NCBI GenBank assembly: GCA_903938075.1 | Contig: CAJABS010000073.1 | Coordinates: forward strand, 1-39,206 | Direction: 5' to 3' | DNA from: an uncultured Chloroflexota bacterium | GTDB taxonomy: Bacteria > Chloroflexota > Limnocylindria > Limnocylindrales > Limnocylindraceae | DNA: 39,206 nucleotides | Shown: piece after piece, positions 7,924-15,355 of the stretch | How positions within the stretch are numbered: position 1 is the first letter of the stretch | How the letters are laid out: each line of letters begins with the position of its first letter | The notes under the pieces: model-generated | What the model was told of the DNA's origin: nothing | Databases searched by the model: none | The model's input: only the letters and a program-made list of their open reading frames with translations | Made by a program: the position numbers and the translations under genes

Positions 7924-8787
7924 TCAGGCGCCGGTTGCGGCTCGGTCTGCAGCGGCTCGCCGCACGGGGCGCACATAGAAGAAGAGGCCGAAGATCAGGT
8001 AGGCACCCTGCGCCAGGAGCGTTGTCAGTTCCGGAGTTGAGCTGTAGCCAACGATAGCGCGCAAGAACTGACCGATCCCCTCTTTGTGCGGCAGGATCGC
8101 AGAGATGTCGTAGACCGGGTTGATCAGAGCTGGCAGGAGGCCGAGCTCAATGAACTCATGGACGCCATACGAGAGAAGGCCCGACGCAATCACTACGAGT
8201 GCGGCGCCCGTCACGCTAAAGAAGGCGCTCAGGTTGAGTCGCAGCCCGGCACGGAAGATCAGCACGCCGATTCCGGCGGCGACGAGCAGACCGATAAAGG
8301 CACCCACAACGACGGAGAGCCCCTGATCGGCTGCCGCGGTGGTTTGACCAAGCAAGAAGAGCGCCGTCTCGATGCCCTCGCGAATCACCGCGGTGAAGGC
8401 GAGCAGGCTCAGGCCAAGAACCGACGTCGAGGCAACAGCGCGATCAACCCCGCTGCGCAGCTCTGCACCAAGGGTGACAGCCTGCTTGCGCATCCAGAAG
8501 AGCATGTAGGTGAGGATCACCACCGCAAGGAGTGAGGCGGAGCCAGCAAAGATCTTCTCCGCCGTTCCCTGGAGGCTTCCCAGTAGAAGGAATGCAAGGA
8601 CGCCAATGGTGGCTGAGGCGGCAACTGCTGCGGCGACGCCAAGCCAGACGCTGGAGAGTCGGTCCGCGCGACCAATCTTTACGAGGTAGCTGGCAATGAT
8701 GCCAACGATGAGTGCCGCCTCGACCCCTTCACGAAGTCCGGTGAGGAGACCGCCAAACCCCCACGCGAAGAAGCTTTCCACGTGCAT
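7924..8787 (-). CDS. FTR1 family iron permease
   Basis: Membrane permease of the oxidase-dependent iron transporter / EfeU group. The product has 287 residues and about seven hydrophobic segments. Two REGxE motifs, LREGVEAAL near residue 20 and IREGIETAL in the middle, are the family's iron-coordinating signatures. ATG 8787 is chosen because AGAGGGGG directly precedes it; a GTG at 8805 in frame is an alternative. No EfeO-like or EfeB-like peroxidase partner is visible. Instead the gene runs directly into an NMT1-type ABC transporter, which is an unusual pairing. Predicted substrate is ferrous or ferric iron, from the family only. Confidence 0.9.
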   Translation of the reverse strand: MHVESFFAWGFGGLLTGLREGVEAALIVGIIASYLVKIGRADRLSSVWLGVAAAVAASATIGVLAFLLLGSLQGTAEKIFAGSASLLAVVILTYMLFWMRKQAVTLGAELRSGVDRAVASTSVLGLSLLAFTAVIREGIETALFLLGQTTAAADQGLSVVVGAFIGLLVAAGIGVLIFRAGLRLNLSAFFSVTGAALVVIASGLLSYGVHEFIELGLLPALINPVYDISAILPHKEGIGQFLRAIVGYSSTPELTTLLAQGAYLIFGLFFYVRPVRRAAADRAATGA

Positions 8788-8868
8788 CCCCCTCTCGCTG
8801 ATCACGCCAACGCGTAGGGAAATGGTGCCATCTTCGGCTGAGGAGTGTCAACCGCACCTGTCTAATGC

Positions 8869-8884
8869 GACAAGTAGCCTTGTC
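8869..8884. repeat. Perfect inverted repeat between aceE and the FTR1 operon
   Basis: GACAAG at 8869-8874 pairs with CTTGTC at 8879-8884 around a four-base loop. It lies in the 109-base gap downstream of aceE and upstream of FTR1. No T-run follows on the minus strand, so it is a poor intrinsic terminator. It could be a weak terminator or an operator for the iron permease operon. Confidence 0.35.
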
Positions 8885-8896
8885 TCTTTGTGCGAA

Positions 8897-11584
8897 CTAG
8901 CGGTCGAGAACGAAGACGGGGAGCCGATCTGGGTCGATGCCCAGCTCCTTGATCGCCGCAGCCGCCTCGGCCGGCGTGCGCTCGCCACTGCGCGCCAGAG
9001 CCACCATTGCGGCGGCGGTGATGTGCTTGGCGTCAACAGAGAAGAACTCGCGGAGCGCCTCGCGGGTGTCGCTCAGGCCGAAACCGTCCGTACCAAGAAC
9101 GAGGTACGGCACGTCGATCCATGGGGCGAGCAGGTCGGGTAGCGCCGTTACCCAGTCGCTAGCGGCAACGATCGGCGCGCCACCCTTACCGAGCTGATCC
9201 TGCATCCACGAGGTTCGCGGTGCGCTCTCGGGGTGGCGACGATTCCAACGCTCAACGACGAGCGCTTCGCGGCGTAGTTCTGAATATGAGGTTGCCGACC
9301 AGATCTCGGCGCGTACGCCGAACCGCTCGCGCAGCAGCTCGCGCGCCGCAAGCACTTCGCCCATGATCGCGCCCGACCCAAAGAGGCGAACGATTGGGCC
9401 GCTCGCGCTGGCATCCGCCTCGGCGAAGCGATAGAGGCCACGATGAATCCCCTCATCGACATGCGCCCCCTCAGGGCGCGCCGGCTGGGCCTGGTTCTCG
9501 TTGTAGATCGTGAGGTAGTAGAGGATGTCTTCGCGCCCACCGTGCATGCGATCCATACCGCGGCGAATCAGCGCCGCCATCTCGTAAGCGAACGATGGAT
9601 CGTAGGCGGCCACATGTGGATGCAGATGCGCGATCAACTGCGAGTGACCGTCGTCGTGCTGCAGCCCCTCGCCGGCAAGCGTTGTGCGCCCAGCGGTTGC
9701 GCCGATCAGGAAGCCGCGGCCGCGCGCATCGCCCACCTGCCAGATCTGATCGCCCACGCGCTGGAATCCGAACATGGAGTAGAAGACGTAGAACGGAATC
9801 GTCGGCACACCGTGCGTTGCATACGCCGTTGCGGCCGCCTGGAACGAGGCCATGGAGCCGGCCTCGGTGATCCCCTCTTCAAGGAGCTGACCGCTCTGCG
9901 ACTCGCGATAACTCAACAGCAGCTCAGAGTCGACCGGCTCATAGCGCTGACCAAACGGCGCGTAGATGCCGCTCTGCTTAAAGAGTGGGTCCATGCCGAA
10001 GGTGCGCGCCTCGTCTGGAACGATCGGCACGATCTGCTGGCCGATGTTTGGATCGCGCAGCAGGTTGCGCAGCAGCTTGGCGAACGCCATGGTGGTGCTG
10101 ACCGGCACGGCGCTTCCCGCGGCGAACTCGGCATCGACCGCCGCCTCAGGCGCGCTCCAGTTCACCGGGTGCACGATGCGGGTTGGGAGCGGACCGCCGA
10201 GCGCGGCGCGGCGCTCGTTGATGTACTTCACCTCTGGGCTGTTTGGGCCAGGGTGGTAGTACGGCGCCTCAGGGATCTTCTCGTCAGGGATCGGCAGCCC
10301 AAGTCGATCGCGGAAGGCGAAGAGTTCTGCCTCAGAGAGCTTCTTCGCCTGGTGCGTCACGTTCGTCGCCTCTACCGAAGGCCCGAGGGAGTAGCCCTTC
10401 ACCGTCTTCGCCAGGATCACGGTTGGCGCACCCTTGTGCGCGACGGCCGAGGCGTAGGCGGCATGGATCTTGCGATAGTCGTGACCGCCGCGGCGGAGGC
10501 GCACCAAGTCATCGTCAGAGAGATGCTTCACCAGCGCGCCGAGCTCTGGCTCTGGGCCGAAGAAGTGCTCGCGAATGTATGCGCCACCAGCAACGATGTA
10601 CTTCTGGAACTCACCGTCAACGGTCGAGTCCATCTTGCGTACGAGCTGTCCGCCCGTGTCGTTCGCCAAGAGTTCGTCCCACTCCCGGCTCCAGATCACC
10701 TTGATCACATTCCAGCCGGCGCCGCGGAAGAGGCCCTCGAGCTCTTGAATGATCTTGCCGTTGCCGCGCACCGGGCCGTCGAGTCGCTGCAGGTTGCAGT
10801 TCACCACCCAGGTGAGGTTGTCGAGCCCTTCGCGCGCGGCAAGGGTCAGCGCGCCTGCCGACTCTGGCTCATCCATCTCACCGTCACCGAGGAAGGCCCA
10901 GACGCGGCTCCCCGACGTGTCGGTGAGGCTGCGGTTGTGGAGGTAGCGGTTGTAGCGCGCCTGATAGATCGAACCGATACCGCCGAGGCCCATGGAGACG
11001 GTTGGGAACTCCCAGAAGTCTGGCAGGAGGCGTGCATGCGGATACGACGGGAGGCCACCATGTCCGGCCGTCTCTTGTCGATAACGATCGAGTTGCGGCG
11101 CACTGATGCGCCCCTCGAGATAGGCGCGTGAATATATGCCGGGGGCGGCATGCCCCTGATAGAAGATCTGGTCGCCGGCACTCCCCTGCTTGCCGCGGAA
11201 GAAGTGGTTGAAGCCAACCTCGTAGAGGCTCGCGGCGCTGGCGTAGGTGGCGAGATGCCCGCCGATGCCGGCGTGCGTCTTGTTCGCGCGCAGCACCATG
11301 GCGGCGGCGTTCCAGCGAATGATGTGGCGGATGCGCGTCTCCATCGCCTCATCTCCAGGGAAGGTGGGCTCATCGCTCGTCTTGATGGTGTTGATGTACG
11401 GCGTGGTGGCCAGGGTCGGGAGATCGACGCCAAGGTCGCGCGCTCGCGCGAGGAGGCGCATCAGGAGAAGCTTGGCGCGCTCGGGGCCGTGGGCCGCGAT
11501 CGATCGCTCGATCTCGCCGATCAGGCGTGCCGTCTCCGTTGGGTCGGCGTCGGGGATCTGCTCAAGGAAGTCGAAGGTCTGCAC
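8897..11584 (-). CDS. aceE: Pyruvate dehydrogenase E1 component, homodimeric type
   Basis: Thiamin-diphosphate-dependent E1 that decarboxylates pyruvate and acetylates the lipoyl domain of E2, feeding acetyl-CoA into the TCA cycle. The 895-residue product is close to the about 887 residues of E. coli AceE. The ThDP motif begins GDGEMDEPESAGAL and ends in NCNLQRLDGPVRGN, and the N-terminal HxGGHLATYAS-like region is present. The frame is open to 11821, but GTG 11584 is preferred: it gives an N-terminus beginning QTFDFLEQIPDADPTET, like known AceE, and GGGGAA lies just upstream. E2 and E3 genes are not in the window. It is divergent from the nicotinamidase across only 38 bases, which must hold both promoters. 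Confidence 0.95.
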   Translation of the reverse strand: MQTFDFLEQIPDADPTETARLIGEIERSIAAHGPERAKLLLMRLLARARDLGVDLPTLATTPYINTIKTSDEPTFPGDEAMETRIRHIIRWNAAAMVLRANKTHAGIGGHLATYASAASLYEVGFNHFFRGKQGSAGDQIFYQGHAAPGIYSRAYLEGRISAPQLDRYRQETAGHGGLPSYPHARLLPDFWEFPTVSMGLGGIGSIYQARYNRYLHNRSLTDTSGSRVWAFLGDGEMDEPESAGALTLAAREGLDNLTWVVNCNLQRLDGPVRGNGKIIQELEGLFRGAGWNVIKVIWSREWDELLANDTGGQLVRKMDSTVDGEFQKYIVAGGAYIREHFFGPEPELGALVKHLSDDDLVRLRRGGHDYRKIHAAYASAVAHKGAPTVILAKTVKGYSLGPSVEATNVTHQAKKLSEAELFAFRDRLGLPIPDEKIPEAPYYHPGPNSPEVKYINERRAALGGPLPTRIVHPVNWSAPEAAVDAEFAAGSAVPVSTTMAFAKLLRNLLRDPNIGQQIVPIVPDEARTFGMDPLFKQSGIYAPFGQRYEPVDSELLLSYRESQSGQLLEEGITEAGSMASFQAAATAYATHGVPTIPFYVFYSMFGFQRVGDQIWQVGDARGRGFLIGATAGRTTLAGEGLQHDDGHSQLIAHLHPHVAAYDPSFAYEMAALIRRGMDRMHGGREDILYYLTIYNENQAQPARPEGAHVDEGIHRGLYRFAEADASASGPIVRLFGSGAIMGEVLAARELLRERFGVRAEIWSATSYSELRREALVVERWNRRHPESAPRTSWMQDQLGKGGAPIVAASDWVTALPDLLAPWIDVPYLVLGTDGFGLSDTREALREFFSVDAKHITAAAMVALARSGERTPAEAAAAIKELGIDPDRLPVFVLDR

Positions 11585-11610
11585 GATTCCCCAAGGGTAG
11601 CGCCCCGTGC

Positions 11611-11616
11611 GAGGAT
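11611..11616 (+). promoter_or_regulatory. GAGGAT element before the nicotinamidase gene
   Basis: GAGGAT ends six bases before ATG 11623. It can be read as a Shine-Dalgarno (GAGGA, seven-base spacing) or as a weak -10 of the leaderless type seen elsewhere in the window. The sequence does not separate these readings. Confidence 0.35.
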
Positions 11617-11622
11617 GCGGGT

Positions 11623-12213
11623 ATGGCAAAACCGCAGCGTGCCCTTCTGATCGTTGACCTACAGGTCGACTTCGGCGACCCCTCGGGAAGCCTCTTCGTT
11701 GCCGGTGCCCCCGCGGCCCTCCCCCACGTGCTGCGCCTGGTTGAGCGCGCCCGAGCCCACGGCGAGCTCGTCGTCTGGAGTCAGGACTGGCACCCCGAGA
11801 GCACACCGCACTTCGCCCCACAGGGCGGCACCTGGCCAGTGCACTGCGTTGCGGGGAGCCCAGGGGCCGAACTCCTCCCCGAGGCGGTACTGGCGCAGCG
11901 CCCTGGTGATGTGGTGATTCGCAAAGGGGTGGCTGGCGAGGATGGCTACAGCGCCTTCTCGCTCCGCAATCCGATCACCGGTGAGGTCCGCTCTACCGAA
12001 CTTGCGGCGCTCCTGCGCAACGCGGGTGTCACGCTCGTAACCGTCTGTGGCCTTGCCACCGACTGGTGCGTCAAGGCCACCGCGCTCGACGCACTGACCG
12101 CTGGGTTCACCGTTGAAGTGGCCGTTGCCGCAACCGCCGGCGTTGAGCTACGCGATGGCGACACCGCCGCAGCGCTCCAAGAGATTGAGTCTGCGGGCGG
12201 AGTGCTCTGCTGA
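11623..12213 (+). CDS. pncA: Nicotinamidase / isochorismatase-like amidohydrolase
   Basis: Predicted to hydrolyse nicotinamide to nicotinate in NAD salvage. The 196-residue product has the complete PncA constellation: catalytic Asp12 in VDLQVDF, Lys101 in IRKGV and nucleophile Cys149 in ATDWCVKAT. The metal ligands Asp55, His57 and His63 have the same spacing as in mycobacterial PncA. WPVHCVAGSPGAE at 71-83 is also typical of nicotinamidases rather than of generic isochorismatase-fold proteins. ATG 11623 is chosen because the upstream extension is not conserved and GAGGAT precedes it. The TGA overlaps the next ATG by one base. Confidence 0.92.
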   Translation: MAKPQRALLIVDLQVDFGDPSGSLFVAGAPAALPHVLRLVERARAHGELVVWSQDWHPESTPHFAPQGGTWPVHCVAGSPGAELLPEAVLAQRPGDVVIRKGVAGEDGYSAFSLRNPITGEVRSTELAALLRNAGVTLVTVCGLATDWCVKATALDALTAGFTVEVAVAATAGVELRDGDTAAALQEIESAGGVLC

Positions 12214-12752
12214 TGCTGTTGCTCTTGATCGCTGGCGTCGGTCTGCTTGGCGCAATCTTCGTTGAGCTGCTGCTTGGTCGACTCATCGCTGCAGGAAAGA
12301 TCCGACGACCCGAGATCAATCTAGTGATTGAAATTGCGGCACCCCGTGACACGGTGTGGACCTACGCCTCAGACATTGCGCGGCAGCCCGAATGGATGCA
12401 CGAGATGAAACGAGTCGAGATGCTCACGCCGCCACCAGTGCAGCCCGGCTCGCGCGGTCGCGCCACCGTGCGCATCTTCGGCATCTCGACGACCGACGAC
12501 GTCGTGATTACACAGTTCGATCCCCCAAGCACCTTTGCGATTCGACATGAGGGGAAGTTTGTTGGCGAGGGGATCCTGCGCTTCACTGATATTGATGCGG
12601 CGCGTACGCGCATTGATTGGATGGAGTACCTGCGGCCGCCGCTCTTCGCAAACATCGGAGGCTTCGTTCAGCGTCCAATCCTCGGTGCGATCTTTCGATC
12701 AGACCTGCGCCATCTGAAGCGCATCCTTGAAGAGGGTTCGACCGGAAACTAG
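12213..12752 (+). CDS. SRPBCC family protein with N-terminal membrane anchor
   Basis: A 179-residue protein with one hydrophobic segment at residues 1-26, then a START/Bet v1-like (SRPBCC, polyketide cyclase/dehydrase) domain. The domain opens with strand INLVIEIAAPRDTVWTYASD and a helix with QPEWMHEMKRVEML, and ends in the long C-terminal helix HLKRILEE. This fold binds hydrophobic ligands, but nothing in the sequence identifies the ligand. The anchor suggests the domain is held at the membrane. It is translationally coupled to the nicotinamidase (TGATG at 12211-12215). Its TAG is shared on the opposite strand with the convergent zinc-ribbon gene. Confidence 0.8.
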   Translation: MLLLLIAGVGLLGAIFVELLLGRLIAAGKIRRPEINLVIEIAAPRDTVWTYASDIARQPEWMHEMKRVEMLTPPPVQPGSRGRATVRIFGISTTDDVVITQFDPPSTFAIRHEGKFVGEGILRFTDIDAARTRIDWMEYLRPPLFANIGGFVQRPILGAIFRSDLRHLKRILEEGSTGN

Positions 12753-13210
12753 TCCCCGCAGGTGATCGTGAGCGGGATGGGGTCGCTGCCAAAGCTTTTG
12801 AGCTGACGATCGACGGTGGTGGTTGCCCCCGGCTCAATGCGCGGGGTGGAGATGATCTCGGAGAGGCCGGCGCTGCCGATCTCGCTCGTTGTGACCTGGC
12901 AGGTGGCCGACCCTGCGGTCGCCCCTGTGTTCGTGACGGTGATCGCCACGGCGAGGCCGCCCGGCACTGAGTCGGCGGGGCTCATCGCGACGGTGAATGG
13001 CCCGATCCCTCGTGATGCGCTCCCGGCGAGAGAGGCTAGGAGAAGGACCGCTGCGCCAATGCCGAGAAAGACGGTGCCGTGCGCCTGGCTCGCCGACGGC
13101 TGTGCGAGGCCCAGTGGGTTGCAGCGTTCACAGAGCGCCGTCTGCAACGAGACGGGCGCACCGCAGCGAACACACGGCTGCGTCTGAGTGCGCACTTCGG
13201 ATTGGCTCAT
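12749..13210 (-). CDS. Zinc-ribbon single-pass membrane protein of unknown function
   Basis: A 153-residue protein without a recognised family. Residues 13-30 form a C-x2-C-x10-C-x2-C zinc ribbon (Cys13, Cys16, Cys27, Cys30). A hydrophobic segment follows at about 46-66. The outer part (about 70-153) is rich in Val, Thr, Gly and Ser with VAITVTNTGATAG, a pattern of immunoglobulin-like or CARDB-type beta-sandwich domains, and contains two Cys residues that could pair. The expected topology is ribbon inside, beta domain outside. The TAG overlaps the convergent SRPBCC stop (CTAG at 12749-12752). A GATGAT box (complement of 13217-13222) six bases before the ATG suggests a leaderless mRNA. Confidence 0.7.
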   Translation of the reverse strand: MSQSEVRTQTQPCVRCGAPVSLQTALCERCNPLGLAQPSASQAHGTVFLGIGAAVLLLASLAGSASRGIGPFTVAMSPADSVPGGLAVAITVTNTGATAGSATCQVTTSEIGSAGLSEIISTPRIEPGATTTVDRQLKSFGSDPIPLTITCGD

Positions 13211-13217
13211 GCGTACA

Positions 13218-14066
13218 TCATCTCAGTTTCGCCAGAAGCTGGAGCGCATCTTCAACATCACGTTCAGTGCGCACCGTCACGATGAGGCCGTCGGCGCCGC
13301 TGGCGTGCGCCGCTGCTAGTACCCCCTGCGGATCTCTGCCGAACGGCGACTCCAGTAGCGTCTCGCTCGCACGCAACTCATGCAGCAGGTGCGTTCGTAC
13401 CAGTGGCTCTGTGCGACCAGCGGCACGCTCACTCTCGCGCAACTGCGCGTACCCCGCCGCGAATGTCACTGCGGGAGCCACCCACTCATCGGCATACGAC
13501 GCCGCAAGGCTGATGGAGCTCGGATGGTCGCCTGCGACAAGCAGGCGCACGCGGGCACCGGGGCGTGGGGCACTCGCTGCTCCGCTCAGGCTCCCTGGCG
13601 CGGTGAGCGTGATGCGCTCGCTCGGATCGCCGTTCAGCATCGCGCGCGCAACGGCAACCTGTTCGGTGAGCGCCGCAATGCGCTGACTCACCTCGCCGTA
13701 GGGCATCCCCAGCGCATCGTGCTCGGCAGCATCGCCACCAGCGCCGATGCCGAGGGTGAATCGCCCCGGAGCGATCGCGTCGAGCGTCGCCGCAATCTTT
13801 GCGGTGAGCGCCGGGTGCCGCTTCGTGACATCGAGCACCAGTGTGCCGACATGCAGATTCGGAGTGAGCGCGAGTGCGGCCGCGGCCAACGTGGTCGCCT
13901 CTAGAACGGAGCGGTCTGGTGCACCGCGCCCCATGAGGTGATCCCAGATCCAGAGGCGATCAATCGGACCTGTTGCTAGCCGCGAAGCGGCACGCAGCCA
14001 CGCATCTCCCTCGAGGCCGATGGTGCCGAGAGCGACGCCGACTGGGATCGGCGCGGTTCGCGTCAC
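13218..14066 (-). CDS. LLM-class (luciferase-like) oxidoreductase, probably F420-dependent
   Basis: A 282-residue luciferase-like monooxygenase-fold protein. It shows the TIM-barrel features of the F420 branch: the WIWDHLMGRG loop after strand 2, LHVGTLVLDVTKRHPALTAKIAATLDAIAPGRF-type segments and the LGIGAGGDAAEHDALG cofactor-phosphate region. The order RHPALTAK then GRFTLGIGAG is diagnostic of the family. The substrate cannot be inferred. The start is GTG 14066, eleven bases after the purine nucleoside phosphorylase stop on the same strand, so the two are probably co-transcribed. The F420 biosynthesis genes on the opposite strand nearby support F420 rather than FMN. Confidence 0.82.
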   Translation of the reverse strand: MTRTAPIPVGVALGTIGLEGDAWLRAASRLATGPIDRLWIWDHLMGRGAPDRSVLEATTLAAAALALTPNLHVGTLVLDVTKRHPALTAKIAATLDAIAPGRFTLGIGAGGDAAEHDALGMPYGEVSQRIAALTEQVAVARAMLNGDPSERITLTAPGSLSGAASAPRPGARVRLLVAGDHPSSISLAASYADEWVAPAVTFAAGYAQLRESERAAGRTEPLVRTHLLHELRASETLLESPFGRDPQGVLAAAHASGADGLIVTVRTERDVEDALQLLAKLR

Positions 14067-14077
14067 GAGCGTGCGGG

Positions 14078-14857
14078 CTAGCGAGCGCCGAGCGTTGCGG
14101 CAGCCTTCAGCGCAGCGCCGATCGTTAGATCGATGCGCTTGATCAGCTCATCTTCAGGGAGTCGGTACCACGGCTCACTCCCCCCCTTACGCGCCTCGGC
14201 GACAACCTTCGGATCGCGAATCGTGTCGGAGACGGTGAGAATAGTTCCGGCGCGAACTGGTCGACCCTTGGCGCGCTCGCGCATCGCGAGCAAGAACATT
14301 GCGGCTGACTCCATCTCAACACCGAGATAGCCGCGCGCGCCCCAGCGAGCGGTGCCGAGCGGATTCGGATCGTAGAAGACGTCAGAGGTGACGATCGGCC
14401 CAACGTGCGTGGTCAAGCCTTCGGCCTTCGCTGCCGCGACAAGAACATTTGTCACATCGAAGTCCGCGGTTGGCGCGGTCGGCTCGTCGAATCCGAGGAT
14501 TGGGCCAATGCCGCTGCTGGCGACTGCCGCCGAAGCGACAATCACATCGCCCGTATCAAGATGCAGGAAGCCGCCGCAGGTGCCGATGCGCACGAACGTC
14601 TCAACGCCAAGGTTCAGCAACTCTTCCATAACAATGCTCGTTGTTGGCGTACCCATCCCTGTGGTCTGAACGCTGACTGGTACGCCGTTGATCGTCCCCG
14701 TATAGCCGAGGAGACCACGGTGCTCGTTGACCAGCTTCGCCTTCTCAAGTCCCCCGTCGAAGCGCGCCGCGATCCGCTTGGAGCGGTTCGGGTCGCCCGG
14801 CATGAGGACGATGGGGGCGTAGTCGCCGCTCTCGGCGTGTAGGTGAATCTGGCCCAT
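14078..14857 (-). CDS. Purine nucleoside phosphorylase (PNP-I / DeoD-like)
   Basis: Phosphorolysis of purine nucleosides to base and sugar 1-phosphate. The 259-residue product has the PNP/UDP-phosphorylase family signatures: phosphate-site GDPNR (21-25), GTCGG (92-96) and ribose-site EMES (181-184). Asp211 in TVSDTIR matches the general-acid Asp of DeoD-type enzymes, favouring purine over uridine as substrate. A 5'-methylthioadenosine/5'-deoxyadenosine phosphorylase activity is possible in the same family. ATG 14857 is chosen because GGAGGTG lies about five bases upstream; a longer frame to 15130 would run into the divergent gene. It is first gene of a minus-strand pair with the LLM oxidoreductase. 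Confidence 0.85.
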   Translation of the reverse strand: MGQIHLHAESGDYAPIVLMPGDPNRSKRIAARFDGGLEKAKLVNEHRGLLGYTGTINGVPVSVQTTGMGTPTTSIVMEELLNLGVETFVRIGTCGGFLHLDTGDVIVASAAVASSGIGPILGFDEPTAPTADFDVTNVLVAAAKAEGLTTHVGPIVTSDVFYDPNPLGTARWGARGYLGVEMESAAMFLLAMRERAKGRPVRAGTILTVSDTIRDPKVVAEARKGGSEPWYRLPEDELIKRIDLTIGAALKAAATLGAR

Positions 14858-14877
14858 GGGGCACCTCCACAACTTCT

Positions 14878-14902
14878 GAGCCCCCACTAGGACGGCGGGC
14901 TC
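14878..14902. repeat. Inverted repeat in the PNP / F420-oxidoreductase divergent region
   Basis: GAGCCC (14878-14883) and GGGCTC (14897-14902) are perfect inverted arms separated by 13 bases. They lie in the 67-base region between two divergent transcription units. The repeat could be an operator serving one or both; a chance occurrence in GC-rich DNA is also possible. Confidence 0.3.
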
Positions 14903-14911
14903 CGTTGCGTG

Positions 14912-14917
14912 TAGCGT
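14912..14917 (+). promoter_or_regulatory. -10-like TAGCGT box of the F420 operon
   Basis: TAGCGT ends seven bases before ATG 14925. No Shine-Dalgarno is visible between box and start. The geometry matches the other presumed leaderless starts, so this is the likely promoter of the unit running from the PPOX oxidoreductase into cofD and cofCE. Confidence 0.4.
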
Positions 14918-14924
14918 ACGCCTC

Positions 14925-15353
14925 ATGAGCCCATTAGGAATTGGCGATCCTGGGATCCGGAGGTTCCTCGACCGACCACGCTTCGGCAGCCTCGCAACCA
15001 TCGACGCCGATGGCGCACCGTTTGCCGCGGTGGTCTGGTACGAGCTCGTCGGCGACCGCATCCTTGTGAACAGTGCCGAGGGGCGCCGCTGGCCGGCCAA
15101 CCTCCGCCGTGACCCCCGCTGCTCCTTCATGGTTGAGGACCGCTACGACTATGTGCAGATCCTTGGGCGCGTGCGGATGGACGACAACCAGGAGGTCGCC
15201 CAGGCGCAGATGGCGCGGATGGCCGCCAAGTACCTCAGTGATCCCGCTCTCTTGGCGAAGAATCTCGCGATGTTCAAAACGCAGCAACGAATCCTCATCG
15301 AAATCGTTCCCGAGCGCATCGGTGCGCACGGCAAGCCGGTTGGAGAGGAGTAG
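14925..15353 (+). CDS. PPOX-class (FDOR) F420-dependent oxidoreductase
   Basis: A 142-residue split-barrel flavin/deazaflavin protein of the pyridoxamine-5'-phosphate-oxidase-like class. It shows the RFGSLATIDADGAPFAAVVWYEL strand pair and a basic EGRRWPANLRRDPRCSFMVED stretch, typical of F420-binding FDOR-B (Rv1155-like) proteins in which the basic residues contact the cofactor. Members reduce unsaturated compounds with F420H2 or bind biliverdin; the substrate here is unknown. It is the first gene of the F420 unit. The next gene begins three bases after the stop, with GGAGAGGAG inside its own C-terminal codons serving as the downstream ribosome binding site. Confidence 0.85.
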   Translation: MSPLGIGDPGIRRFLDRPRFGSLATIDADGAPFAAVVWYELVGDRILVNSAEGRRWPANLRRDPRCSFMVEDRYDYVQILGRVRMDDNQEVAQAQMARMAAKYLSDPALLAKNLAMFKTQQRILIEIVPERIGAHGKPVGEE

Positions 15354-15355
15354 CG

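Noticed and set aside
8869..8884. Intrinsic terminator after aceE
   Set aside because: The hairpin is only six base pairs and no T-run follows on the minus strand; kept only as an inverted repeat of unknown role.
8788..8896. TPP or FMN riboswitch ahead of the FTR1-ABC operon
   Set aside because: The gap is short and I could not recognise the conserved core of either riboswitch. A TTGACA occurs but without a well-placed -10.
9443..11131. Long open frame opposite aceE (plus strand, 562 codons)
   Set aside because: It mirrors aceE codon structure in GC-rich DNA, has a low-complexity Arg/Leu/Val/Glu-rich product with no family resemblance, and the minus-strand aceE is unambiguous.
11585..11821. 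N-terminal extension of aceE to an upstream start
   Set aside because: The extension is Arg/Gly-rich, would overlap the divergent nicotinamidase and is not seen in AceE proteins; GTG 11584 matches the family start.
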